The notes beneath the pieces are model-generated. The model was not told the DNA's origin. It made no database searches and was given only the letters and a program-made list of their open reading frames with translations. DNA of 60,000 bases from Liolophura sinensis (taxonomy: Eukaryota > Mollusca > Polyplacophora > Chitonida > Chitonidae), in contig NC_088299.1 in the NCBI RefSeq assembly GCF_032854445.1, positions 3,015,001 to 3,075,000 of the forward strand. The letters are read 5' to 3'. The position numbers and the translations under genes are program-made. This document shows positions 24,901 through 39,900 of the stretch, in pieces; position 1 is the stretch's first letter; each line of letters opens with the position of its first letter.

Positions 24901-27900
24901 TGATCAGGTGTGTTCGTCAAAGTGTTGTCTATACCTGCTCTGAGTGATCAGGTGTGTTCGTCAAACTGTTGTCTATACATGCTCCGAGTGATCAGGTATG
25001 TTCATCAAACTGTTGTCTATATGTGCTCTGACTGCTCAGGTATGTGGGCCAAACTGCTTTTGATCAAAACTTTACAAAATAACCTCATATATGTATAAAT
25101 AAATGCATACTGCACTGGCATGATCTAAATCTGCTAAAGCTTACAAAATGCACTGCAAGTAGGCCTTAGAAATAATGAAACAAAATAATCATGTTTTCAG
25201 CTGTCTTCATGTTGAAATAGCACATACCATTTAAGTGCATTGTTACATCATTTCAGTAGTTTCTTAGCTGACTCTGGCGATGGAACTTATCCCTGCTGTA
25301 GCCTTGTAAGATTATGAAGCATGATCAGAACGAAGAGTTAGGTTACATGTATTTCTATGGTGTACAGCCATTTTCATGATCAGTAAGGTCTCCCAGCAAC
25401 CTGCGGATGGTAGTGGGTTTCCCCCGGGCCCTGCCCGGTTTCCACCCACCATAATGCTGGCCGCCATCGTATAAGTGAAATATTCTTGAGTACGGTGTAA
25501 AACACCAATCAAATAAATAAATCAATAAATAAATAAATGATCAGTAAATTTTACAACTTTCATGATGATTTACAATTCAAGTATCTGTATTGGCTCATGT
25601 CAAAAGGTAGGCCTACAAGTCGGTATCCTGTGCTAGGAATTTGGGTTTGTTACCGCATTTGACTTAAAAATGCAGTACAAAAAGTTCATTTTTAGAGTTT
25701 TAGAGACCAGTATTAAAAGGTCATAAGGTATCACTTCTGGTGCTGAATACCTTACCTGCCAAACAATCTTAAAACACCTTTCCAAAGTCAATAAATCTCG
25801 CGCAGACATTATGAGTAACTTTGTAATGGTTGAACTTTTGTATCAAATACATTACTTTAAATTACTTCAAAGTACTTAAAATTCACAGCTTCTAATTAGA
25901 ACAGTGGATTTACCCCCAGCTCTGCCTGGTTTCCTCCCACCATACTGCTGGCCGCAGTCACATAAGTGAAATATTCTTGAGTATGGCGTAAAACACCAAT
26001 TAAATAAATAAATAAAATCTAATTAGCACAGTGAACATACAAACTTGCATTTGAGTGTGTATGTGTGGAGGTTGGGTAATCACACATATATTTCACCAAT
26101 CAGAGAATCTTTTTTTTAATACTTTCATACTAAAACCTAGATGTGTATACATTAACTGCAGCTGACCAACTGTAAAATATTGCACTGGTACTGATAGGTC
26201 AGACCTCTGTTTAACTCCTTGACCTTTGCCTATGAACTAGTAATATACAGCCTGGTACATGTATAATAGCATGCAACCTTTGACCTAGTTACCTCTGACC
26301 TTTGTGACCTTTGAACTGAATGTGGTTGGATGTCAGACTGATGTCAGCAGGAGACAAATCCATCAGAGTAGTAAAAGGGCACCTGTTACCCTGCAGTGGC
26401 ACTGTTTTGGTGTGAGGTACTATGGGTTCTTAGCTATAGCTACATGTAAGAGGTCACAGAGGGCACAAGTACAGGCAGTTTTAGCTGATTCTGTTACAGA
26501 CCAACTGGGTTGGCCACTCAGTCAACTGGGGGTGGATAGTTTATTGGTGTGGGTTTATGGGGGTCTTTTTTTTACAGTCAGGATCATTAGTATCTCCCTA
26601 TGGACACTCCATAAACATCTGGTGGGTGGGAGAAGAGGGTCTGTAAGGGTCAGCTCTGTACTCTTTGTACTGTGCAGAAACCCAACCCCAAAGCATGCAA
26701 ATTTATTCTAGAAACCTAATAAGGGCTTCAAAATTTATTTATTTATTTATTTATTTTATTAGTGTTTACACCGTACTCAAGGTTAATTCACTTATACATC
26801 AACAGCCAGCATTACGGTGGGAGGAACTAGGCAGAGGCCAGAGGAATTAACACTTCCAAATGTCCTTTCCAGTAAATATGTAATTCTTTCTATAGCTGTT
26901 TATATCATGTTAGAGGCTCCTGCTGACTCATTTGGTGAAAGCATTTACACAGCAGTCAGTCCTCTTTTTAACCAATAAAGAAGTAATAATGTTAGTCCCA
27001 GAACTCAGATGTTTATTCCTTGTTTTGATCACTTTCATACAAGTCAGTTTTTGTCATTAAACCTAATATATATATAAATTGTCATATAAGCACAAAACAT
27101 ATAAATTTTAACCGCTCTTGGGAAGGTCTACCAGCAACCTGCGGATGGTCGTGGGTTTCCCCCGTGCTGTGCCCGGTTTCCACCCACCATAATGCTGGCC
27201 GCCATCGTATAAGTGAAATATTCTTGAGTACGGCGTAAAAACACCAATCAAAATAAAATAAATAAATAAATATAAATTTAAAAAGTTTTATTTCTTTTGC
27301 ACTTTCATGTTTCCAACTATTGGCTGAGTTATCTCCACTGAATCCAAATCTACATGTACACCTGTGCTTTCAGTCATACTTTTTATCAGCATCTTTTATT
27401 GCATCACTCATTAGCTTGGAAACACTTCGCAAAATGTCATCAGCATCAGTTTAATAGTAAAGTATTGCCTATTTCAGGTTGAAAATCAATTCTGAATTTA
27501 ATTGCCTCAAAACTGTATGCAAAGGAAAAATAAAACGTGATTTCATATGTCATATATAACAAGAAAAACATTTCATCTCATCACCTGGTTTCATTTGTAT
27601 GTAATATTAAACAACAGAAAGCTAGCAGCACCATCAACTTAAAACACAATCACATCCACAAATGAATTACTTCATTTACTTTTGATTCAGTGCAAATTCA
27701 ATGAAATGTCTTTTTTTTTTTTTACCTCCTTTATTCTGAGATAATGGTTCATTTTTTAACAAAAATACACATTCCTGCACAAAAAGTGAGCGTATTGTTT
27801 TCTGCTCATTGCTTTGACCACAAACAGTTGTACATTGTATATGTTTGAGCAATTCCATTATGAACTCCCATCCACATACACATGTATGTTAAGCATAAAT

Positions 27901-30900
27901 CGACTGAACACGGAAATTTGCCCAACACATGGTCACATTGTTACAGATTACACTACCACAACAACATTCCGTTGACATTCTTGTCTTGGATGAACTGGTG
28001 TCAAGCACTGTTTGCCCCCTCCTTCAAGTCCCTGTCCCTGGTACCCCCAGTTAGAGTACCCCCTCTCTGCGGGGCTCCCACCCATGGTAATTGGAGATTC
28101 TTTACAAAGGTGTACCAGAAGAATTCCTGTGAACCCAATGACATTCTGTTAACCCCTGGGACTCTCCATGCCCCAAGTGTGCTATGGAAAACAGCTGTGA
28201 TTGCATTGTTACATTTCAACTGTTATTACTCTAATATTTGTCTGAAAATGTAGTATTTTTGTTTGTTATATCACTTTTTTTCTGCTGTTTCAATGATGAC
28301 ATTAATATTTAGCAGATTTTGACAGCACAGTCTCAATTTTGGTACGAGTAACCTGACAATATTACCAAGCTCACTGTATGTGTTTATAAATTAAGACCTG
28401 TATTAAAGACATTTATTCATAAATAATTGGGATTTACCAATTTTGTTTAATCTAGATGCATGGGAGTTATGTTGGTTTTAAGAAAATAAAGATTTTAGAA
28501 AGGTGTTGAGAGGTTTGCTAACAAGGTAGGATCAGATTCTACTCGTCAAATGTTGGATAATGCCCTGTTGGGTAAATGTAAATTTTAATGCAAAAGTAAT
28601 GGATGACATTTGCAGCTTTTTTTCACAAATTTTGGTCAAATCACATTGGTCAAGTACATTGTTTATTTATTTATTTATTTATTTAGTTAATCACATGTAA
28701 TTTAATACTTGGCCATACCACATCAGCAACCAAACCAGGCAGGTGAGTGAAATGACTCATGCAGCATGTCACTGGTTTCTGTCACCCACTCACAGGTGCT
28801 GTTAAGCTGGCAGTGTCACGATTGCACACTTCTAACAGTAAGCAAGTCAGAAAAGTATATGTATAATGTAGCCATAAACAGATGTGCATATTGTCACTAC
28901 ATATCTATAGGGCCTCTGTGGCCCAGTGGTTAGCTAGCATGCCTTCCACTATTGAGATGGCTGTGAGTTTGATTCAGCAGATTATATGCATGTAGTGTAG
29001 TTTATTATGTGTGTAGTTTTTAGCTCACCTGTATGAAGTAATATTACGGGAGGGTGGGGGGGGGGGGGGGGGGGAGTGTCCGGTGGCGGTGTTCGAATAG
29101 GCTTTTTTTTAGCTCCTGTATATTGGGCTCTGATACATGGATTAAAGGGTAAGCTTTATTGTTTAGCTCTCTGGTCTGAGCTATGGTACTTGGATAGAAG
29201 GTTAAGCTATTTTTTATAGCTCTTGTATATTGGGCTATCACACATGGATTGAAGGTTAGGCTTGTTTTTTGCTCCTTATTTTAAGGTATGATGTGTAAAT
29301 TCATATTCTCAGATGGCAGGTTAAACTTTTTCTTTTCTCCTGTATAATGACAATCATTTGTGGATCTCCAAAATACAGCCATAGAAAGTTATGTTTTGTT
29401 TGTGTGTATGTGTGTGTTTTTTTTTATATTTCTTTTCGCCTGTGTACAACTACAAAGAGCCTACAGAGGGAATGTTGAACTGTTTTATTGGTTTTAGTTT
29501 TATAGGCTTTGTAAATGTTCTTTAGTGATTTTAATTGATAGACTTTGAATTCATAAATTTACAGTTATATAACTTCAATTTGTTTTCTGTAGTAAACACA
29601 CTCTCTCCATGCAGGGCAACAATTTCTGGTATACAGGGTTTCTGTGACTTTATTGCTTATTAGATTTATGGACTTTGCCAGATTCACCATTTTTGTAAGG
29701 AAGAAAAGTTTCATGTAGGGCTGCAATTTTTATGCACTTGCCTACATATAGGAGAACAAAAAGGGTATTGGGTTCCTCTGACGATTTTACCATTTTCCTG
29801 TTTTGTAAACACACATTCAGATTGAATTCATTCTGTTCTCCTGGAAAATTTAAATTTCTACAAGCCTTTGTTATAGGGCTACAGTTTTGTGTGCAATCAC
29901 TTATCTAGATAAGTTTTTTGTCTCTCTAGCTACTTTACCAGATTTGAAGAGTGTAAGAATTTACCTTGGTGTATACCATTTTATCTTGTATTTAGTCATG
30001 GGAAGCGATTTGCATATCAAAGACCACTCCAGTGAGTTTGTACTCGAACACCCCACAATGAAGTTTTTTTTACTGCCATAGCTCAACATTTGCTCAGCCA
30101 TTCACAGCGTTGGAATTGTTCGCCAATTGCCGCATGCATTTCACAATTTGCATATCAAAGCCCACTTCCTCAATTTTGTGCACAAACTCCCCACAATGAC
30201 GTCTTTACCACCACAACACCTTGCCTTCATTGTCTTTATTCTAAATCCGTTCTCTGACTGACTGCTATAGGCAAGCTGGTGGGATTCTCTGAATGCCTTG
30301 TTAAGACAATGAATTCCTTTCCGTGTTCTGTTAACATATGTATGTGGTTAAGTCTGATTTACTACAATATACCAACTTGATTATTGACAAACTTGGCCAG
30401 AAGGGGAATACTGATTTTAGAAATGTGTTTTTAGGTTTGTTTGGAAGGTTGGATGAAACCCCACAGGAAAAATGTAAATTTCAGTCCATTTATGTACCTC
30501 TAAAAATTCGTTTTTGGAGCAGAATGTTAGTCATTTACAGTACATTGTGTTGAGGGCATTTTATTGTGTTCTGCAAGTAGTATTAATCTCAGACTTTGGG
30601 CGAAGATCTAGCTTTGGGTGGGGGTATAGCCTTTATAATAAGTGTTGTACATGTAGATTTGAGGCAAATTAATAGCCTGAAGTAGGGAGACCCGAAATCA
30701 AACCCGGGACGGGTCATATGGTACAAAAGATTTTAATAAAAAATGACACGTTTCACTGCCTAGCTTGGCATTCAGCACTAGTAGGATTGGTTGTCCCAGT
30801 GTCAGTACAATGTTACTGAGTGGGGTGTCTGAACATTTAATCTGAATTTTGATATTTATTGACATTGATTTATTTATTATTTGATTTATTTGATTAGTGT

Positions 30901-33900
30901 GTACTCAAGAATATTTAAGACCCAGCATTATGGTGGGAGGAAACCGGGCACAGCCGGGGGAAACCTACAACCATCTGCAGGTTGCTGACAGGCCTTCGCA
31001 CTTATGGCCAGAGAGGAAGCCAGCATGAGCTGGACTTGAACTCACAGAGACCGCATTGGTGAGAGGCTCTTGGGTCACTAGGCTGCGATCGGCCCGGATA
31101 GCACAGTTGGTAGAGCGTCCGCTTCGGGACCGGTAGATCCAGGATCAATCCTTGATCGAGTCACACCTAAGACTTTAAAAGAGGAAGTTGTAACTTCCTC
31201 ACTTGGCGTTCAGCATGAAGGGGATAGTGCAACGACTGGTTGACCCGTATCAGTATAATGGCTCGGGCAGGGCGGCTTACTTGCATTCGGTAAGTCGTCT
31301 CAGTGAAGCAACACTAAATAAAAGAGTGGTGGAAATCCGTCCTGCTACAAGGAGGCACGTTACACGTACATGCACCCTAAAGATTCCTTCGTGGTCATAT
31401 GACTGAAAAATTGTTGAGTACGACGTTAAACCCCAAGCACTCACTCACTCAGTCACTAGGCTGCGCTAGCGCGCTAACCGACTGAGCCACGGAGGCCCCT
31501 ATTGATATTGATTACTACACCTAAAGTTTAAGGATAATGTTACTTATTGTTGTTCTCTCCAGTCGTTTATGAGAAGGTTTTCCAGCAACCTGCGGATGGT
31601 CATTGAGCTCTAGCTCTCCAGTTTCCTCACACCACAATGCTGGCTGCCAATCATGTAAATGCAGTATAAACCATCAATGGAATAAGTAAATAAAATGTAA
31701 TTGTTGTGTTCTCAAGAATTGTTTGCCTTACAAAAGCAATCCGGTTTAAGAGAGGATGAAACCTGAATGTTGTAGTTTGTGTACATGAGTTTGATGGTAA
31801 CATTATTTGCATAAATGCATTCATATAAATGTATTTGCTTATGGCTGACTTGTGTTCTTCTCTTCTCATTATACTGGTTAGTTATTTGCTCCTGACCTTT
31901 TCATATAGTCCATATTTTTATTGTGGATGAAGGTATTGATGTTGAGGCGCTTAATAAAATAGTCTGTATATTAAAACAACAGCATCATTATGGACTGATA
32001 AAACAGAGACAGCATTAGAATTTTTCACGCTCAGCCAAGTTTGTTTACACGCCTGGCCGAATTCATCATATGGCCTCCGCTAATGAAACCTGTTAGCTCG
32101 ATCTAGCCTTTGATCTTATGCATTGCCTATCATGACGAAATGATGAAGTGATGTTTATTCGCATATGTAACAGAATTCAATTATGAACGTTCATGTTTTT
32201 TTTGTTTTTTTTTAATGTGTCCATTGATATAACTTAAATTAGTGCCCTGACAGAATAATGATACGCTCAGTAAGAAGTTATGGTTAATACCATGCAGTGA
32301 CATGTTATTACCTAATGTTTCGGTTCTTCATCATTTGACTTCTTCATCCTGACCTTTGGGCGATTAATCTGAAACTTTAAAATGGATCTGAATCCTGTCA
32401 ACTTTCTGGAACAGATGGCCTGATTGTAGCTTGTTAAATTGTTGATAAATGAGTTACGTGTACTTTTTTTCAAAGGTTGGGGTCGAAATCAGTGTTCGCT
32501 GGAGCGTGGCAAGAGATCAGTGTTTGCTGGAGCGTGGCTAGAAATCCTGAGGGCCATGATCTTTTTCAATAAGCCCTGTGTTTTACGCTTATTTTATAAT
32601 GTCACAATCTAGTTTATGTGGCCAGCACTTATAGGGGAGACACCATCAACATGCCTGCAGCTACCTGACTACTACTTCTCCGTAATGACTAAATTATATG
32701 GATCAGATCTGCATGAATATTCTGCTCATGGCCTCTGTATGGATGACTAACCTACTTAGAGGACAGCCATCAAGAACACTAGACCATGATCTCCAGTTTT
32801 CATCACTGTACTACTGTCCATGGCCTCTGTATGGATGACTGACCTACTTAGAGGACAGCCATCAAGAACACTAGACCATGATCTCCAGTTTTCATCACTG
32901 TACTACTGTCCATGGCCTCTGTATGGATGACTGACCTACTTAGAGGACAGCCATCAAGAACACTAGACCATGATCTCCAGTTTTCATCACTGTACTACTG
33001 TCCATGGCCTCTGTATGGATGACTGACCTACTTAGAGGACAGCCATCAAGAACACTCAGACCATGATCTCCAGTTTTCATCACTGTACTACTGTCCATGG
33101 CCTCTGTATGGATGACTGACCTACTTAGAGGACAGCCATCAAGAACATTCAGACCATGATCTCCAGTTTTCATCACTGTACTACTGTCCATGGCCTCTGT
33201 ATGGATGACTGACCTACTTAGAGGACAGCCATCAAGAACACTCAGACCATGATCTCCAGTTTTCATCACTGTACTACTGTCCATGGCCTCTTTATGGATG
33301 ANNNNNNNNNNNNNNNNNNNNNNNNNNNNNNNNNNNNNNNNNNNNNNNNNNNNNNNNNNNNNNNNNNNNNNNNNNNNNNNNNNNNNNNNNNNNNNNNNNN
33401 NNNNNNNNNNNNNNNNNNNNNNNNNNNNNNNNNNNNNNNNNNNNNNNNNNNNNNNNNNNNNNNNNNNNNNNNNNNNNNNNNNNNNNNNNNNNNNNNNNNN
33501 NAAAGGGTACCCTAATATGCCCATACCTCACCTGTACTTAATAATTATGCATCAGTGTTTTAAGGATGTGCCCAATAGTTGTAGATGTTGCTGCGGATGC
33601 TGATGGTGATACTGTTGTGGGGATGCTGATAATGATATAGTAGATGTGGATGGATGTTGATGGCGATACAGTAGATGTGGATGGATATTGATGGTAATAC
33701 AGATGTGGATGCTGATGGTGATACTGTTGTGGGGATGCTGATAATGATATAGTAGATGTGGATGGGTGTTGATGGCAATACAGTAGATGTGGATGAATAT
33801 TGATGGTGATACAGATGTGGATGCTGATGGTGATACTGTTGTGGGGATGCTGATAATGATAGAGTAGATGTGGATGGATGTTGATGGATGTTGATGGTGA

Positions 33901-36900
33901 TACAGTGGATGGTGATGGTGATACAGTAGATGTTGATGGTGATACAGTAGATGTTAATAGTAATACAGTAGATGTGGATGATGATGGTGATACAGTAGAT
34001 GTTGATGGTGATACAGTGGATGTGGATGGTAATGGTGATACAGTAGATGTTAATAGTGATACAGTAGATGTGGATGATGATGGTGATACAGTAGATGTGG
34101 ATGTTGATGGTGATACAGTAGATGTAGATGCTGATGGTGATACAGTAGATGTTGATTGTGATACAGTAGATGTGGATGTTGATTGTGATACAGTAGATGT
34201 GGATGTTGATGGTGATACAGTAGATGTGGATGATGACAGTGATACAATAGATGTTGATTGTGATACAGTAGATGTTGATGGTGATACAATACATATGAAT
34301 GGATGGTGATGGTGATGCAGTAGATGTGAATGGATATTCATGGTGATACAGTAGATGTGAATGCTGATGGTGATACAGTAGATGTGGATGTTGATGGTGA
34401 TACAGTAGATGTGGATGATGATGGTGATACAGTAGATGTGAATGCTGATGGTGATACAGTAGATGTGAATGCTGATGGTGATACAGTAGATGTGGATGTT
34501 GATAGTGATACAGTAGATGTGGATGATTATGGTGATACAGTAGATGTGAATGCTGATGGTGATATAGTAGATGTGGATGTTGATGGTGATACAGTAGATG
34601 TGGATGATTATGGTGATACAGTAGATGTGAATGCTGATGGTGATATAGTAGATGTGGATGCTGATGGTGATACAGTATATGTGGATGGATGTTGATGGTG
34701 ATACAGTAGATGTGGATGTGTATGGTGATACAGTAGATGTGAATGCTGATGGCGAGACAGTAGATGTGGAAGCTAATTGTGATACAGTAGATGTGGATAG
34801 ATGCTAATGAAGCTAGATGTAAATGCTAATGATTTTAGACGCACATGCTAACGGGCATTAGATAGGAAGAATAGCCGTATTGTTCCCACGGGGAATACAT
34901 ATGCAGTCATCATAGGCTACCTGTAGAGATGTGGCTGTGATAGCTGCACAGGTGTGACATATCAGCAGGCCGTTATTTCAGTTAGGTGTAATTATCTCAT
35001 TAATCAGCATATCAGACACGGGCTGTGGTTTCCGCTACAGATTGTTCTATATGTGCGGTACAGGGGGGCCTTGACAGAATGTTTGTCTATTGTAGCTGGA
35101 TAGGCTCTTTAAATTTATGTACGTTTGTCGTGTCCAGAATTTTAGAGGATGTCTGATCAAAGGAAACCCAGTTAGCACTTTGTTTACAGAACCCTAAATC
35201 TTCGACATTTGCATGTAAAGAAGGTGTTTAATTTGAGAAGATTATTCTGTGTGGACTCATAAATAATTTCCTTGGAACTTTGATTTATGTATTTGATTTA
35301 TTTATTTGATTGGTGTTTAATGCGGTGCTCAAGAAGATTTCACTTATCCATGGCGGCCAGCATTATAGTGGGAGGAAACCAGACAGAGCCCAAGGGAAAC
35401 ACACGACCATCAGCAGGTTGCAGGCAGATCAAAGCTCTGAAGTTAACTATCTTAGTCAACATAGTTTCATCTACTTATTCGGTTTTCTTGGTTGGATATG
35501 TTTCATTTTAATAAAATTGTTTTTTCCTGTGTGAAAAGAGTAGAGATTTAAGTTACTCAAGTTGTCCATTGCCTTTGCAGTTAGTTTGTGCTAGTCTAGT
35601 GTGATAGCTGTTTTTGGTTTCCTTGGTACCAAAGTGCAGTGAAAAGGGTTTGATTTTGGTTTTCCAATGTAAACAAATGAAACTGATAACAATGTGATTT
35701 GATCACTAGAAAAAAATATTTATTTTCATCTCATTTATGTATTGTTTTCAAGATTTCCCCTTTTATTAATTTGGAAGGAGTTAAGCTTCCATGACCTGAG
35801 CCCTCTTAGTTATGTTCAAGTGTGCATGTGTGTAGGCTTATGCTGCTGATACAACACAAGGCATCTCGAAAGCTGAAACTACTGTAATTCTTCGATGTGT
35901 TCGCATGTTTGCAAGATGTTTATTCAAGCATATTGTGAAGGCATTATTCTGTGTTGACTGACAAAAATTGTACTTTTGTGGAACCCTAAAACTGGCCAAT
36001 CTAGTCAATGTAGTTTTGTCTTGTGCATAATTGGCACTGAAATACGAAAAGCTTGAGGAATAAGCATTTATGGATACATTGGTAAAACAGTGTAGTGAGC
36101 ACAGAGATTGTTTCAATGTTCACATTTTTGCTTCAGGTTACATGTTTTTTTTTTATTGTTTTTTTTTTTTAGGGTAGAGAGTTACGCCCAATAAGTAATT
36201 AAGCAAATTATGCCACATGCAATTTTCTATGGTTCCCATGTATATTTATGTGATGAAAAAAAAATTGAAAACCATGTTTTATTAACGAATGAATTAAGAG
36301 AGAAAATACATGTAGAAATAGACACTATAAAGGAGGTTGTACGTGTGGTTCTTTCATGAAACGCCATGCAAGCTTTGTTAATTAGATACATTAAAATATG
36401 ATTTGTTAATAACTGACTCACTTGAAATTTTTGGTGCTCAGCTCTCAGTATATCTTACATCAACTAAACGTGGGAGTGTGAATCTTTTTTATGCTGCACA
36501 AAAAAATGATGATTGTGAAAAAGATAAAAGTAATTCAAGTTTTTATTAAATGAAAGTGTGTGTTAAAAATTTGTATATTTTAAATTTAATCCCTCCACTT
36601 TCTGTACACACTTATTTTTTGTTAAATGTGATAATGGAAGCAGTTCTAATTATGATTGTAGGGATCAAGGTCCGATTCCATAAAGACATTTTTTGACTTA
36701 CGTCAAAATATAAAATATTGTCCTAATGTTTAGTTTTCGGTAATGAAAGTGGAAATTTTGACATACTTGTAACATTGATGAAGTTGTCAAAGTCTTAATT
36801 TACTAGACTCAAAAATAAGCTCTAAAATAAGATTTCAAATTTTTGACTTGAGACAAATTTGGCTTTGTGAAATCAGCCCCAGGGCATAGCTGGTTATGGG

Positions 36901-39900
36901 ACTGTCTTTCATTTGCTAGGATACAAGAGATACAAGTTCAGTCCTGGCCTTGGACAAGGGTTAAGCAACAATCAAGCAAGGGAATATTTTACATTAACAT
37001 GTATTCTGTAGCAATGCCATGACAACAGAGCTCCCATTTAATTTGAGTGAGTGATTGAGTGCTTGGGGTTTAACGTCGTACTTAACAATTTTTCATTTAT
37101 ATGACGACGAATGAATCCTTAGAGTGCATGTAATGTGCCTCCTTGTTGCAGAACAGATTTCCACCGCTCTTTTATCAAGTGCTGCTTCACCGCGACGCCT
37201 TACCGAAAGCAAGGTAACCGCCCTGTCCGTACCATTATACTGATAGCAGTCAACCAGTCGTTGCACTATCCCATCGATGCTGAACGCCAAGCAAGGAAGT
37301 TACAACTTCCTCTTTTAAGGTTTTAGGTGTGACTTGACCCAGGTTTGATCCTGGATCTACCGCTTCCGAAGCAGACGCTCTACCAACTGTGCTATCGGGG
37401 CCGGTCCATTTAATTTGAACACACCCTAAATGCACGTAGGTTGTGTTTTGAAAGGCTGTCAACTGGAAAGATCCAAATTTCAAAATAGCTGTTACATTAA
37501 TGGAATTAGCATAACAAAGGCGCTCTTACGTCATATACATGTATAAATAATTAATTTGAGTGAATGTTAATGATATTTGCGAATAACGTACATTTAAAGT
37601 AAAATACATGCACATGTATACGTCTTTTGAGTCCATTCCATTGTCCAGATGTGTATAAACATTTGTTTATGTGGACATTGCAAGGTTCCAAACCAGTGAT
37701 CAATACTCTGTGTCATAAAGGAAGGGCATGAAATAATATTTTAAAATGTCTCTACCCACTTTTGTTGCCAATGTGAATCACGCAATATTTTCAACTGTCT
37801 TTATAATACAAGGACCAGAAGTGTACATATAAGTATGGCATATATATATATATACTAAAATGGATGTATTCTAAGATATAAAGACCCTTCTGTTCTAGAT
37901 TACAGACAAATGATTAATGAAGAAATGCACATTTTAATGTAGGTTAGTATGTTAAATGACTTCCACAGGGGAACTTAGTAATTTAAAACCCTGTCCCTCA
38001 CAGCCTTATACATCCCCAGCGTGACAATTGATGATGCCCTTTTTTTGTACATTGATAACAGTTATTTAATGAGCAGCTTTTAGCATAAACCAGGACACTC
38101 TGTTTGATGAATCTAAGTAATAAGCTGAGAACCTCTCTTCAAAGCTCTGTTAAGAATGGGAAGAGATTTACCTGTGTAAAGTTAATTAGTGATAGACCCG
38201 AGGGGAAAACTGGTTCAAGTCAACCCTCGGTTGATGTTAATTGTCGAGAGAATTCTTGCAATCTGTCACTGATTGCCTGACAAACAACGACGACCACCTC
38301 TCCACCTGACATATTATTGCTCTCGGAGCTGAAGTTTTACCTCTTTTCTCTCTTTTATTTAATTATACTCTTGTAAAAGTTTTGTTCCCTTGTCATTGAG
38401 CTGACACACCAAAGCTGTTTGTCATTGTCAGTCCAACAACACCCTCCCCGCTTTCACCCCCAGGTCTGCATTTTGGGGGGGTGGGGAGGTAGCAGCTGGA
38501 TGTTAGTGTTTTTACCCATGCCAAAGGAATACACAGTTTATTTATGATACAGGTATACAGAAACTATGGGTCATGTTAAGTGAAGTTGAAGGATCTGTTC
38601 TCAGTGAAAGGTGTAATGCGTAACAATTTTTGGCCTAATTATGAATTAAAGCCATTTTAATGCTATGCAAATTGTGCTCAGGTATATGTACATGAAGAAA
38701 TTTTAATACTACAATATTAAACCAGATTTGATTCGAATGGTTTTTTCGCCACGATCTGGCTGAAATATTGTTGATGTGGCGTTCAGCCAGAAACAATTAT
38801 GCTTGATCATTATTGTATGCTGTAATTTTCTCATGCAGTCTCAATTACAAATTTGTGAAACCTTCAAACAGGAACTACATTATCTCATGGGATCCCATAA
38901 AGACATAAATGTATCTAAAACGATGTACCTGCATGTGCTACTCTGCTTACCTAATTTGATGGACATCTATGTAATGTTTGTAGACATGTAGTTTGTTTGT
39001 TTAAGGATTTAACACCACAGTAACGGTGTTTGTTGTGGAACTTGATACCACAGAAGCTTGTTTCGTATTGAGCCAAATGCCGAGAATGTGCAGCATTCGA
39101 GGGATTAGACAAATGATAAGCTTCAGTGGCATTGGGTTACACAACAAACACCATGACGAGATTGTTAAAGTACAATCTACCTCCCCCCCCCCCCCCAAAA
39201 AAATGGTAAAAGCTGCATATTTCATGCTGCCATTCACTTTTACCGTCTCCACAGAGGTCATGCATTTTAGACCAATCAGCGGCAAGCTTATGCCAAAGCA
39301 GTTGACCTGGGCATGTCAAAGCTACATATGCATGACATTGTGTCTTATTGTTGCGACACATGACGTAAAATGTTAAAGTTTACTGTACATGCATTATGAT
39401 GTAATACCGCTGAACTCAGATTGGAACAGCATGAAACAAATGCTCACAGCATCTGGGTGTAAAATATAAAACATGTAAAAACATAGGCGATATCTGTTAT
39501 CTGTGGGAAATAACACTTTTGTCACTGAAGGAAACTCTGATGGTTCACCTTTGTATAAATCACGAAGCAAATCTAGCAAGTAAACAAACTCAAATTCTTT
39601 TATTTGAAGACATAAACAGCATGAGATGATATTAATAGGGGAGGTAAACGTATCGGCCGTTGTGTTGTGTGACACACTCCAAGTTGTTTGAAAAGTCATC
39701 TCTGTTTTCATAAGTATATTTTCACAAGACCCTCAAATAACAGTAGGGTAGAAATAATCATTGATACTTTGCTAAGTTATTGTCTAGAATTTATCTGATG
39801 TGAGATATCACAGGTTTTTATGGTAAATAATGCTTTATTCTGCAGGAAACCAATTGTAGCCTTTATTCTAATTGTTATCAATGCTTTATTCTGCTGGTAT

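Noticed and set aside
27882-28253. 123-codon + frame
   Set aside because: No recognised domain, ordinary intronic surroundings and no splice partners in phase with WDR89. It is kept only as a note in the intron entry.
32940-33603. Long open frames spanning the N gap, including a 194-codon minus-strand frame
   Set aside because: The frames run through 200 unknown bases, and outside the gap they are only the translated 92-93 bp tandem repeat.
33538-34341. Minus-strand 267- and 244-codon frames rich in Ser/Thr or His/Tyr
   Set aside because: They are the complement of the GAT-rich tandem repeat. Several frames on both strands are open because unit lengths are multiples of 3 and lack stop words.
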